Below, one piece after another: positions 48,081 through 60,015 of a stretch of DNA of 64,000 bases (its first letter is position 1; every line of letters starts with the position of its first letter). A program made the position numbers and the translations under genes. The DNA is from Nymphaea colorata. Its lineage: Eukaryota; Streptophyta; Magnoliopsida; Nymphaeales; Nymphaeaceae. The notes below the pieces were generated by a model, which searched no databases, was not told the origin of the DNA, and was given only the letters and a program-made list of their open reading frames with translations. The stretch spans positions 7,329,682 to 7,393,681 of the forward strand of contig NC_045151.1 of NCBI RefSeq assembly GCF_008831285.2. Direction: 5' to 3'.

Positions 48081-48797
48081 GCCTAATTAAGCTCAAATTA
48101 TTGAATATTACCTATTAGAGCTAGTATAATTATTGTTTGAGCATGCTAGGGCTTAGAATTGATGTTTTGGGACGCATGTGAGCGATTTTATTTTTGAGAG
48201 AAAGTTTAGGATTATGTTGGAACATTTAAGCATGATGTTGATTTTCGAGGTAATAGGGAAGCATGGTAGATATTGTGTGGTTGTAGGGAAGATTTAGGAC
48301 TGTTTTAGTGAGCTTGTAGCACACGTTTTTGTGAACGGGTGCATCTTGAAGTTAAGTAAGGAAAGTGTACGTAAGTTGGAGGTGCCTTCGGGGTTGACGC
48401 CTTGATTAAAGAAAGTTGCGATAAAGGCATTAGTGGTGGATGGATTGATGACTTTGGGTCTTGATGTTGGTGGCAACATTGAGATGTAAGGAGGAGGTCT
48501 TTTGGAGAGCTTGTTGGTCGACACTACCCGTCGACACCCTCTTGAGGCAATGACACGTGCCACAAGGATTTTGTTTTATATTTGTTTGAATTGTTTAGGT
48601 ATCTACTAGAAGCCTTACTTTTGTTTATGTCTGCAGGTACACCGGGCTCGTCCCGTCGACATTGAGTTCGAAGCTCGAGGAATTTTGAAAAGTTTTGTGA
48701 GCGCGCCACAAGTATGGCGACATTCCAGGCAAATCTATGCTTGGGCAAATGGGTGATTGTGTGCTCCTAGGATCATGGGATCCTAGTATTGTGATGT
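48081..48797. other. No recognisable gene
   Basis: Unique-looking sequence between the leader-like region and the 2.45-kb repeat. A motif pair 'gtcgacactacccgtcgacac' (48518-48538) and 'cccgtcgacattgag' (48652-48666) recurs. It looks like possible LTR or transposon sequence, but no partner was found. Confidence 0.4.
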
Positions 48798-48988
48798 GAC
48801 TTGAGAATTCAGTTTCATTTTGAGTATGGTTTTACTCATTGAGAGAGAGTTGAGTGAGTAAATAATGCCCAATTGACTGACGCAAAATCCAAACTATCCA
48901 ATTTTAAGCATTGAAAAACAAAAGGAAAGATGAAAATTAATAAATGAAAGAGTGGGAGAAAACTCTCACCCTTTATCTCTATTGAGAT

Positions 48989-49559
48989 TAGGGGTGAACA
49001 ATGAGTCGAACTACACTCGTTAATGCTCAGCTCTTGAACGAGTTCGAACCAACTCATTTGTTTAACGAGTCGAGTTCTAGTTCATGAGTTGACTCGTCTA
49101 AGTAATCAAGTTGAGTTCGAGTTGAACACGTAACTGTCGAGTCAAGCACGACCCTTGTTCAAGTTCGTCAATCCTTAATGAAGTCGATATATTCAAACGA
49201 GTTTACGAGTTTGTTGAGTCTTAATCTAGTCGAGCTCGAGCTCAACAAGTAACGATCAATATCAATTATATTCAAACGAGTTTGTCGAGTCTTAATCGAT
49301 TAAGCTCAACATGTAACGATGAATTTCAATTCTATTTAAACGAATTTGTCGAGTCTTAATCGAGTCGAGCTCGAGCTCAACACGTAACGATGAATATCAA
49401 TTCTATTCAAACGAGTTTGTCGAGCCTTAATTAAGTCGAGTTCGAGCTTAACACGCAACTACTGAGTCAAGCTCGAGTTGCTTCCATCGAGCTATTTTCG
49501 AACTAAAGCAGAGTCGAGCTGACTGAACTCACACTCAACTCGGCTCGTGTTCACCAGTA
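48989..49559. mobile_element. hAT-type MITE with 8-bp target duplication (copy 1)
   Basis: Ends TAGGGGTGAACA and TGTTCACCAGTA are inverted repeats with a two-base mismatch patch. The flanks are a perfect 8-bp duplication ATTGAGAT (48981-48988 and 49560-49567). The interior has four to five imperfect units of about 80 bp built on 'aacgagtttgtcgagtcttaatcgagtcgagctcgagctcaa', rich in TCGAG. No ORF. Confidence 0.92.
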
Positions 49560-49609
49560 ATTGAGATTGACGATTTAATGATTAAACATAAAGTATGAGT
49601 CGATTGACT

Positions 49610-49611
49610 AC

Positions 49612-49645
<34 letters not shown>

Positions 49646-49703
49646 TACACACACATATAACTATATATATATATAGAGAGAGAGAACACACACATACACA
49701 CAC

Positions 49704-49757
<54 letters not shown>
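49610..49757. repeat. Compound CT/CA/TA/GA microsatellite (copy 1)
   Basis: Runs of TC, CA, TA and GA follow one another, with a second CA/TA/GA set. In copy 2 (57624-57738) the same locus is shorter and differently arranged, as expected for simple repeats. Confidence 0.95.
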
Positions 49758-49766
<9 letters not shown>

Positions 49767-50936
49767 GGTAGAGAAGGTGTTGAAGTTGGATTTATGTGAA
49801 TGCAATCAAGACCATGTGAGTTAAGACAAATATTTGGATGCCCCACAGAATTGAATTCTCTTTAAGGTGACAGTTCAACCTTTAACCCCATGGATGTTGG
49901 CATTTTCCAGTTTGGAGTGTCCTTATTCCATGTCACGTATATGGTGACCCCTAACGTGCCTCTTCATTGAGCATCATTGAGCACCATCGACTTCCTTTTG
50001 TCCACATGATCCTTCTTCCTCCCACTGCCTTGTCACTCTCACTTGAGCTACCAATGCACCACAGATCTGCATCTCTGAATTGACCATGTCTGTCCCCTCC
50101 CCTCTCTCTCTCTCTTGCTTTTCCATAGATGTCCCCAGCAAAGCCATAATATTTTATTTGTACTTACACTGTTTCAGAACCAACTCACATTTTAACATGA
50201 AATTAGTTTTCAAATATCGTAGAAATATATATGGCCTACATTATGAAAAATCATTACTTATTTGATTTAAAAATATTTATCGTTGAATACAAAAATGACT
50301 GGGAGCAATCAATTGGGCGAGAATTCTTGATATGATAGTAATTGCGGCTGTTCGTTGTGAAATTAATTCAATAAACAAAGGTATGAATGACCCGGCTTCG
50401 GACAAGGAATGAATCTACTAATTAGAACATGTACTAAAGGAGCAAATGATTGGCTAAAAAATTTTCAAAAGGTTTTATGGATCATTAAATTTTACTTTCT
50501 ACAAAGTCAATAACAAAAACTCGGTAATCGAGTAAACCAAATAAATGAGATTGAAAAAGGGATAGAAAATTTGAATAGCTTTTCAAATATAAATAAGTGA
50601 TTTAATGTGTAATAAAGACAGAGTAAAAAATAAATATTTATTAAAAAAAAATATTTTTTGGTTAACGCAAAAGTGTGTGTATATATATTTATAAAGGCAT
50701 ACCAATCTACCATATATACCTCCCATACCAAACTTAATGGCATCGTTCGTTTAGACTCCTTGATTCTATTATAAGGAAATCAGAGTAGTCAGAAGAAGAG
50801 GTCTCGATTAAAGAAACTCATTTATGTGTGTGCACTTTCTTTACAAAACCTTTCAACTTGTTCTGAGTATTGTGTTTTCTATACCTTTAAAATTGACAGC
50901 CCAGATTTAGATGATTCTTATTAAATCTAACATATG

Positions 50937-50938
50937 AT

Positions 50939-50998
<60 letters not shown>

Positions 50999-51041
50999 GA
51001 GATATATATATATATATATATATAGATAGGGTGTGTGTGTG
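50937..51041. repeat. Compound CT/TA/GT microsatellite (copy 1)
   Basis: A CT run, interrupted TA runs and a GT run. Copy 2 (58933-59054) has a much longer, uninterrupted TA run. Confidence 0.95.
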
Positions 51042-51644
51042 TGTGTTTGGCCATCTCGACCTTTGTCCGATCATAGTCCCTTTGGCCATCTCGATGCATG
51101 GTGCACCTATGTGAACACATTAGCATGGTCACGGTGGACGGACACCAACAAGTTGCATTTTGTGAAAGAGCTCCAACGCCTCAAATTTATGGTAATCGAG
51201 CTCCACGAAAGCAAAATTCTGGGCATCTTGCAGGTTAGAGAGGTGGCTGATGTTCCCTTAACATTGTTGTATGTTACATCCTCCTGTGAATACAGAAATA
51301 CAAGCCCTTTAAGTTTTGAAATACAGCAGAAAGAAGCACATATAGCTTTATATAAGCATTCTCTTTGATTTTTCCGTCAAAATTGTATTTCCAGAATATA
51401 TTAGCAGGATGATGATGCAGCATCTAATTCAAATACTACGAAGAGGTCCTACTGCACCAACGCAACTGAATGATTCCTGAGCCAAACATTCCACATCTCC
51501 ACGGTGGTGGTGTATAATATCCTGTCCAACTAAATGATAGGAGACTACGAAGGAAAATAAAATAATCACAAGCAACCTTCCATAAAAATATCCATTATAG
51601 AGCACAAATTTTTAATGGGACGTACTAAAACCAGTAGGACTTAC

Positions 51645-54103
51645 ATTTATGTAATCCTTATCAGTTAGCCACCATAAACGCTTGTTTGATCTGTCATAAA
51701 CTCGTCGACATACAAAAGAGGATATGCCTGGAGGAAGTTCGATGCCTTTACGAAGAAATGCAACTTTACACGGATGAAGAAGGAAGGCAGCAGATATTTC
51801 ATTCCTGTGAAATGAATAGAAGACTTCATTCGGTGCAGACAAGAAGCCTTTAAACTTCACATCAGCAGGCTGATAGAGCCAATTCACACCAAGTTTGGGA
51901 TAGTCCTCTTTATTTGTTGTCAAACAACGAATTATACCAATAGAGGGTGGTGAACCTTCAGCTTGGAAAAGTGCACAATCACCAACGCTGATCTTGCGAC
52001 CATCCTGCAAGATGAATAAATTTGATATTTTGCAAAAAAAAAAAGAAATAAAAGCAACAGGCCAAGATGAAGTAAAACCAACCAAATTGAAATAATAACA
52101 GACAACACCCAAGATATGTAGAATACATGCATGCATACAAAAGTATGAGGAGAGATCCATTTAGGAAAAAAAAAAGTAAATATAAAATAAACACAGCAAT
52201 ATACTGAGTACGGTGAAGCAAAAGGCACAATCTGGATACAAATAACTCATAGACACTACCCTCCGTTCACAACTTTATGGACCCCATAAAGCAAAGAAAT
52301 AACAAAATTTAAGCAATTCCTCCATCAAACTGATCCAAAGCATGGCTATCTTTAATTTGTGTGTTGACCTTATCAAACTTATATTATCTTATAAAAGGGT
52401 GAGAGACATAAACTACTTTGGTGTTACTATACTTTTAGCTTTAGTATCAGTTAACATTATTCCTTTGTTAAAAAAGAAGATTAACTTTGTCATATGTTCA
52501 CAATACAATTGCAAATGGTACCTATGACAATCCAAAACTCTACATATATGTGACATTGGATATGCGAAAACATATTCAGAACTCCAAAGATGACCAGCTC
52601 CAGTATTTTGAAAGGAAAGGCAACTTGAGATAAAAAGTCACAATAAGCTCTTATTATTTCTAGCATTGCTTTTGTGATTTCCACTCTTTATTTTTTCCAT
52701 GAATGGAACAAAGGTTTGTCAAAGAAAAACCAGTAAAACCAATCTGCATGAAGCAATTGTACCATCAGAAAGTGCTTTATTCTACTAAAACATCCGCACT
52801 TTTCTGTGCAGATAAGTGTCACCTCAAGCATACAGCTAAAGATAAGAAATGGTCAACTGAAATTCACAAATACTTTCATCTCTACCATGACAACTTATGA
52901 ACATCTAAATCTTCAATTCCTTAATTGCAGTCTTAAGTGGACCTTCAGTCAAACTTGATTTACATATATGCACAATGATAATGCAATGATCCAACAGTGC
53001 TTATTGCATTCCTCACAGCATCATTTGACTAAATCACCACCAGGATGACCTTTTTCCTTTCTTGTCCTGTGAAATCCCTCAAGAAAACATAAAAATTTAT
53101 CAATAGCAATCCCTCTTTCACCATGCCTATGAACATGCCATGTAGTCCTCGGATGCAACAAGCATCCTGACAACCTACAACGACACAAAACCATGAATAT
53201 CTCCATGTTGACCTTCAAGTAGCTATTTCTGGCAATTTCATATTAAAGCTAAACAAAATGCATAACCTTCTGAGGAAGGTTATCACAACTTAACGTGCTC
53301 TCGGATCACAAAGGTGTACAACACAATCGCAGTGTCGGCTCAGAAAACTTATGCATATCATATGAAGAGTAACGACCGAATTAATTTCCATGAGTACCAT
53401 AGACTGCTACCGCAGTTTTAGACACTGAAGAGGACCAAAATGTGATGACCATAGGGACTCCACATGTTCGTGACCCAACTTCGTTAAGATGGCACAACCT
53501 CAACGCATAAGCAGAGTGGCCATAGATTTCCTTTGTTTAAAGATGGAAAAGAGCAGCTTCGCGGATCAAATCACAACCCAACAGGGACTGCGAAGACATA
53601 AAATAACAAATGAGATGCAAAAACGGTGATTCAACTGCTCTACCTCCAAATATCATCCAAACGTGCATAGACTCACAACGAAATGGAAAATCACATCTGG
53701 CACAGAGAATTCGGACAAACTTTGTCTGCCCCATCGACATGATGACACCAACCACGATATCAAAAACACGAAAACTCGAAGGAAGCGAAGGAAAGAAGGA
53801 CGAGGATTACACCCGAATCGAGAAAGCAAATGAACCCTAACCAGAACCAGCGACATTCCTTACGAAATACGACCCTATCGGCCAGTCAAAACCACAGAAA
53901 TTACAAAATGGGAGGGGAACTGAAGAAAGATACTTAAGCCTCCATCCGACGAAGACAAACCAACGAATTTGCCCCTTACTCTATACCTTGCAGAAATAGG
54001 CCCCTTCAGAAAGCGAAGAATTCGCCACTGTCGTCGCCGAACGAAGGGGGTCCGGCCGCATGTGCCGCTTCCGTCTTCGGTCCTCACCTTCTCCCCCATG
54101 CAT
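51645..54103 (-). CDS. SUO: SUO-like BAH/TFIIS-N protein, exons 1 and 2
   Basis: Exon 1 (54103-53987, 39 codons) starts at ATG with 'MHGGEGEDRRRKRHM', the distinctive N-terminus of this family, and ends at a GTATAG donor. Exon 2 (52004-51645, 120 codons) follows a TTGCAG acceptor in phase 0 and ends at a GTAAGT donor: 'DGRKISVGDCALFQ', 'GIIRCLTTNKED', 'KLGVNWLYQPADVK', 'LHPCKVAFLRKGIELP', 'SFVCRRVYD', 'LWWLTDKDYIN'. This is the start of a BAH domain. Arabidopsis SUO (AT3G48050) has BAH plus TFIIS-N domains and acts in microRNA-guided translational repression, with a close paralogue. No stop or shift is seen. The following large exon with the TFIIS-N domain was not found to the left; the 2.45-kb repeat begins 385 bp beyond exon 2. 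It is either a gene with a very large intron or a 5' fragment. Confidence 0.85.
52005..53986 (-). other. First intron of the SUO-like gene
   Basis: 1,982 bp between a GTATAG donor and a TTGCAG acceptor, both in phase. A 65-codon minus-strand ORF (53218-53021) and others inside are unrecognised. A poly-A-rich patch lies near 52030. Confidence 0.75.
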
Positions 54104-54620
54104 AGCCTTGCATCTTCCCCCAGGGTTAAAGCCGCTCCTTCACCCCCGGGGCGACACATCAATTCAACCCTCTTTCGTCCGAACAATCTCTCGCCTTCTC
54201 CTCAATCCCAGAACCTTATCCTTTCCTCCAAACCCTAGATCGGACCGGCGCACTGAAGGAACCCTAATTCACTCCGAATCACCCTCGAAGCACCTCGACC
54301 AGTGAGATCGAGCCCTAGAGCGAAAGAACTCTGGAAAATCTTCGCGTCTTACCCGAACACGCGTCTAATTGTTAGGGCAAACGCGTCCCGTGGAGATCAC
54401 GACCGTTTCCGGCTGATTTTCCGGCGACGCGAGGGTTGGGCTACTTCCGTCGTGGTATCTCAGAGAATGGACGGACAAGAAAAAGAACGAAGTAGGGACG
54501 AAATCAACGGACAAGAGAGAAGGAAGAGAGATAAGTAAGACGAGAAAGAACGACAAGAAGGCCAAGCGGACGAAGAAAACAGAGACAGAGAAAGAGAGAG
54601 TCCGCGAGTTTTCAGTCCGC
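54104..54620 (-). promoter_or_regulatory. 5' leader and promoter-proximal region of the SUO-like gene
   Basis: Directly upstream of the minus-strand ATG the sequence becomes GC-richer, then CT-rich on the minus strand ('ctctctctttctctgtctctg', around 54580-54600), a composition common in plant 5' leaders. No unambiguous TATA box can be assigned. At least one short upstream ATG (in 'gatgtgtcgcc', near 54160) precedes the main start. Confidence 0.45.
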
Positions 54621-56491
54621 AACATTTTCATCAAAGGCCCGGTGCTTTTAGTATTGACTCCATATGAGCCTAATATATCTTCATTTTCAGACACAGGACG
54701 CGAATTTTCTTCTTGCCGCTGAAAAGTTCATTAGCAATTTAGCACCCAGAAGGCTCTCTACCTAACCAAGATGGACATAAAAGGGATTTTTAATTAATTT
54801 TCAAAACAATTTTTTTTTTTATAAAATAAAGAGAGATTGCACCGGAAGTAAGGGCATCACATTTATACAGTTGCTTGTAAAATATCTTTTCTTTTTATAT
54901 GGAGTTTAGGTTTCAAACTTTAGGTTAGTTTTATCAAACTTAGTTTAATTTCTAATTTTTACAATTAAGAAGAATATATTTATATTTATATTTATCTCAC
55001 ATCATATCTTTTGATACATTGTTGATATGATGTGTTTCATAGTGGGTTAATCTTACTTGCACGAAGCAATGCATCGGATGACTTCTGTATAAACATAGAG
55101 AGCAAAATAGTGAATGAATAATGGCTCTTACTAACCAAGTCACTTTTATATATTGAATGTAACTTTTTCACCAAGCAAAAGAACCTCAGAATTGACCCCA
55201 ACTTACCAAAATCTTTTTAAAGATCATTCAACGTTCAAAATTTTTTTCAGCATTTTCAAAACATAGGAAAAAGTTTTGAACTTATCGAGGAGTTTTTGCT
55301 TTCAAAGAAATGCTAAAAAACTGCTGCATTTTTAATAAACTATAAACTTATTTTTTTAGATAAAAAGAAACTGGTGTTTTTTGTTTTTTTGTTTTGTTTT
55401 TCACGGAAACGCAAAAGAAAATTAAAGTGTTCGAGTTCTCTTCGTCTTTCGGGGTTGAGGTCCAGACTCGGATACAGCCAAAATCAGATACTAAAACTAG
55501 TCCAATCGAGTCTGATCATATCCGGTTTTACTGATAATCTGGATTCGCTGAGTTTGGATTTGGTCCAGTTCTAAAGAAACTTCTTGTGAATTGGGAGGTA
55601 GTTGTTGTTTGATACGATGCTTATTAAAGCTGCAGTTTATAAACTCCAAATATCTGAAAGCCACTGTTCTAAATGATATTGAAGATACATGAAAGCGGTA
55701 CCTGCAATCCGTTTCGAATACAAACCTTTTTTGGGTTTAAGTATGGTATAGACAAGATTAGATTCAGTTCGAATCAGATATAAAGTGTGTTCAACACAAA
55801 ATTCTATTATGATCCATTTAACTATTCTATGAATATGAATCGAAAATTGAAACATATTCATGAAACACATTAAAAAGCATTCTATGAATTTAACCCAATT
55901 TTTGAAGCATATTCATAAAACAATTACATCATGTATAAATTACACAGGTACCTCTCACTAAGATCTGCATCTTGGCTAAATCTTGGCTAAGGGTTTGAAA
56001 TTTAGGCCTTCAACTCAAAAAAAGGTCAACAGTGAGTTCGGTCCCGAGGTTTGACTTTATGCATAGTTTCGTCGAATCGCATCAGCCAATGCCAAGTGCT
56101 TCAAATCAACCAAGCCCATATTGGGCTGAGTCAGTCAAAAGTAACTAATTGGCACTGGATCTGAAATGTAGACCCAGCCAAGCCTTTTATAGACTTGTTT
56201 GGCCTGGGCCACACAGTTGTTGGACCTCGTGGTCGGTGGCCCTGTTCGACTCGGTGGAACTCGATGGTTGACTTAAGAGTGTGCTTGAAATAGGGTGTGG
56301 TTTGAGAACGAGTGAGAGGAACATTTTGTCCCCTTATGGAAGGCTAAAAAGCACATCAAACACGAACCAAGTCAGAAAGGGGCACTTTGCCATAACTCTT
56401 TTGTCTCGTGTTCTCGTCCAGGCAGAAGTGCGTTCAATACTTTTCAGGTGAAGAAGGTCCTGAATGACCAGGGTGCTCTCTCTCTCTATCT

Positions 56492-56561
<70 letters not shown>

Positions 56562-56822
56562 TTCATTTATTTATTTTCACTAAGAGCAAGATAGGGGCCA
56601 TGGCCCCTCCTCAAATTCAAAACAAAAAAACATGTAATTTTATAAAATTTTCATTCAACATATATAAAATTTATACTTTAATTTTTTGTAAAAAAATTGA
56701 AACTATAGTTCAGCCTCCCAAATTAAAAGTTGTTAGTTTACTCTTGCCTTTCACTATCTCAACATTTTTCTTTTACAGCAAAAGGTTTGGACCTTAATAT
56801 TGGCACATCCTAAGTTGAAAGG
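54621..56822. other. Gene-free stretch
   Basis: AT-rich intergenic DNA. Around 55430-55580 it resembles the degenerate 'tcggat..aaatc' repeats at the left edge of the window. 56030-56280 has a moderately GC-rich patch with 'gccaagcc' and 'ggcccggg'-like words but no ORF. Confidence 0.5.
56494..56575. repeat. Compound (TA)n(TTTA)n microsatellite
   Basis: A TA run (56494-56529) passes directly into TTTA tetranucleotides (56530-56575) with one interruption. Confidence 0.97.
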
Positions 56823-57007
56823 GACTTGAGAATTCAGTTTCATTTTGAGTATACTCATTGAGAGAGAGTTGAGCGAGTAAATAATGCCCAATTGACTGAC
56901 GCAAAATCCAAACTATCCAATTTTAAGCATTGAAAAACAAAAGGGAAGATGAACATTAATAAATGAAAGAGTGGGAGAAAACTCTCACCCTTTATCTCTA
57001 TTGAGAT

Positions 57008-57569
57008 TAGGGGTGAACAATGAGTCGAACTACACTCGTTAATGCTCGGCTCGTGAACGAGTTCGAACCAAGTCATTTGTTTAACGAGTCGAGTTCTAGT
57101 TCATGAGTTGACTCGTCTAAGTAATCAAGTTCAGTTCGAGCTGAACACGTAACTATCGAGTCAAGCACAACCCTTGTTCAAGTTCGTCGATCCTTAATGA
57201 AGTCGATATATTCAAGCGAGTTTACGAGTTTGTCGAGCTCGAGCTCAAGAAGTAACGATCAATATCAATTCCATTCAAACGAGTTTGTCGAGTCTTAATC
57301 GAGTCAAGCTTGAGCTCAACACGTAACGCTGAATTTCAGTTCTATTTAAACGAATTTGTCGGGTCTTAATCGAGTCGAGCTCGAGCTCAACACGTAACGA
57401 TGAATATCAATTCTATTCAAACGAGTTTGTCGAGCCTTAATTAAGTCAAGTTCGAGCTCAACACGCAACTACCGAGTCAAGCTCGAGCTGCTTCCATCGA
57501 GCTATTTTCGAACTAAAGCAGAGTCGAGCTGACTGAACTCGCGCTCAACTCGGCTCGTGTTCACCAGTA
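57008..57569. mobile_element. hAT-type MITE with 8-bp target duplication (copy 2)
   Basis: Same element as 48989-49559, with the same ends and the same ATTGAGAT duplication (57000-57007 and 57570-57577). It is a few bases shorter. Shared insertion site means it was present before the 2.45-kb segment was duplicated. Confidence 0.92.
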
Positions 57570-57622
57570 ATTGAGATTGACGATTTAATGATTAAACATA
57601 AACTACGAGTCGATTGACTACT

Positions 57623-57623
<1 letters not shown>

Positions 57624-57653
<30 letters not shown>

Positions 57654-57691
57654 TACACACATACATACACATATATATATACATATATATG

Positions 57692-57738
<47 letters not shown>
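57624..57738. repeat. Compound CT/CA/TA/GA microsatellite (copy 2)
   Basis: Counterpart of 49610-49757 with different run lengths. Confidence 0.95.
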
Positions 57739-57747
<9 letters not shown>

Positions 57748-58929
57748 GGTAGAGAAGGTGTTGAAGTTGGATTTATGTGAATGCAATCAGGACCATGTGA
57801 GTTAAGACAAATATTTGGATGCCCCACAGAATTGAATTCTCTTTAAGGTGACAGTTCAACCTTTAACCCCATGGATGTTGGCATTTTCCAGTTTGGAGTG
57901 TCCTTATTCCATGTCACGTATATGGTGACCCCTCACGTGCCTCTTCATTGAGCATCATTGAGCACCATCGACTTCCTTTGTCCACATGATCCTTCTTCCT
58001 CCCACTGCCTTGTCACTCTCACTTGAGCAACCAATGCACCACAGATGCAGCAAAGCATCTCTGAATTGACCATGTCTTCCCCTCCTCTCTCTCTCTCTCT
58101 CTTGCTTTTCCATAGATGTCTCCAGCAAAGCCATAATATTTTATTTGTACTTACACTATTTCAGAACCAACTCACATTTTAACATGAAATAGTTTTCAAA
58201 TATCGTAGAAATATATATGGCCTACATTATGAAAAATCATTACTTATTTGATTTAAAAATATTTATCGTTGAATACAAAAATGACTGGGAGCAATCAATT
58301 GGGCGAGAATTCTTGATATGATAGTAATTGCGGCTGTTCGTTTTGAAATTAATTCAATAAAGAAAGGTATGAATGATCCGGCTTCGGACAAGGAATGAAT
58401 CTACTAACTAGAACATGTATTAAAGGAGCAAATGATTGGCTAAAAAATATTCAAAAGGTTTTATGGCTCATTAAATTTTATTTTCTACAAAGTCAATAAC
58501 AAAAACTCGGTAATCGAGTAAACCAAATAAATGAGATTGAAAAAGGGATAGAAAATTTGAATAGCTTTTCAAATATAAATAAGTGATTTAATGTGTAATA
58601 AAGACAGAGTAAAAAATAAATATTTATTAAAAAAGAAAACTAATTTTTGGTTAACGCAAAAGTGTGTGTATATATATTTATAAACGCATACCAATCTACC
58701 ATATATACCTCCGATACCAAACTTAATGGCATCGTTTAGACTCCTTGATTCTATTATAAGGAAATCAGAGTAGTCAGAAGAAACAAGAGGTCTCGATTAA
58801 AGAAACTCATTTATGTGTGTGCACTTTCTTCTACAAAACCTTTCAACTTGTTCTCGAATATTGTGTTTTCTATACCTTTAAAATTGACAGCCCAGATTTA
58901 GATGATTCTTATTAAATTTAACATATGAT

Positions 58930-59054
<125 letters not shown>

Positions 59055-59275
59055 TTTGGCCATCTCGACCTTTGTCCGATCATAGTCTCTTTGGCCATCT
59101 CGATGCATGGTGCACCTATGTGAACACATTAACATGGTCACGGTGGACGGACACCAACAAGTTGCATTTTGTGAAAGAGCTCCAACGCCTCAAATTTATG
59201 GTAATCGAGCTCCACGAAAACAAAATTCTGGGCATCTTGCAAGTTAGAGAGGGGGCTGATGTTCCCTTAGAGGTC

Positions 59276-60015
59276 GTTTGATGAATTTCTTCATCAAACA
59301 TTGGACAGAGGACAGGGTGGACAGGACAGATGGCTGAGCGAAGGTATAAATAACTTTTTCGTCCCGTTCTGTTCCGAGCTAACCCTCGGAACAGACAGGA
59401 CACAATTTCGTCTCCCGCCCCCGACGACCTCGACCCCAACCCCGAGCCCTCGACCTCTGCCCCCATCTCCTTCTCCTCCACCTCCGCCCCCATCTTCCCT
59501 GCCTTTCTCCTCTTCTCCGCCCCCGACCTTACTTTCTCCTCCATCTCCGCCCTCGTCTAAGCCCCCGAGCTGCCCTATTCCTGTTTCTCTCATTCTGTTT
59601 CTCTCATTCTCGTCTACCGCCCGAGCTGCCCTTGCCCTCACCCTGTAGCCCCTTCTTGTCTGCCCTTCACGCTTCTTCACCCTCCTTCAACCTCTCGCCT
59701 CCTTCAAACGTGCAGTGGATTGAAGCTTCCCCTCGCCCTGCCAATCAAGCAATCTGCAACCTCTCAGCCCAGCAGCTCCTCAGCTTCCTCTTCTCCTCTC
59801 CTTAGCAGGAACGACAGCTCTCCGTAGCAGCGACTCTTCCCCACCTCTGTCGAGGTTAGGCGCAGGCTGCTTCTCTCTTTCTTTCTCTCTGTTGTTTTCC
59901 TTTTTCCTGACTGCAGGCTTATTTCTTGCCCTTTTTCCATTGCCGGTTATCATTTGCAGGCCATCAGCAGACCAGCCGTAGCTTCTGTTGCAGCCCAGCA
60001 GTAGCTTCTCGTCGA
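59276..60015 (+). other. Hairpin start and CT-rich leader-like region
   Basis: Opens with a perfect hairpin (59276-59285 with 59290-59299, 4-nt loop), then C-rich sequence with repeated 'cctccgccccc' and CT tracts. Splice-like sites follow: 'cgaggttagg' near 59850, 'ttgcag' near 59958 and 'cgaggtaagg' at about 60014. It resembles a transposon 5' end or a 5' untranslated leader. ORFs of 115-142 codons on both strands are Pro/Ser- or Gly/Glu-rich composition artefacts. Confidence 0.35.

Larger units (their letters stand above)
48798..51260. repeat. 2.45-kb direct repeat, copy 1
   Basis: Collinear with 56823-59269 from 'gacttgagaattcagtttc' to 'gctgatgttccctta'. Differences are scattered substitutions, short indels and microsatellite length. 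It contains a hAT MITE, two compound microsatellites and no recognised gene. The ends are neither TG/CA nor inverted repeats. It lies inside or just beyond the last visible intron of the SUO-like gene. Confidence 0.97.

Noticed and set aside
48798-51260. The 2.45-kb repeat as a Helitron or MULE
   Set aside because: No TC start with CTRR end and no terminal inverted repeats could be seen on either strand.
59116-59680. Pro/Ser-rich plus-strand and Gly/Glu-rich minus-strand ORFs
   Set aside because: Mirror-image composition artefacts of a C-rich stretch.
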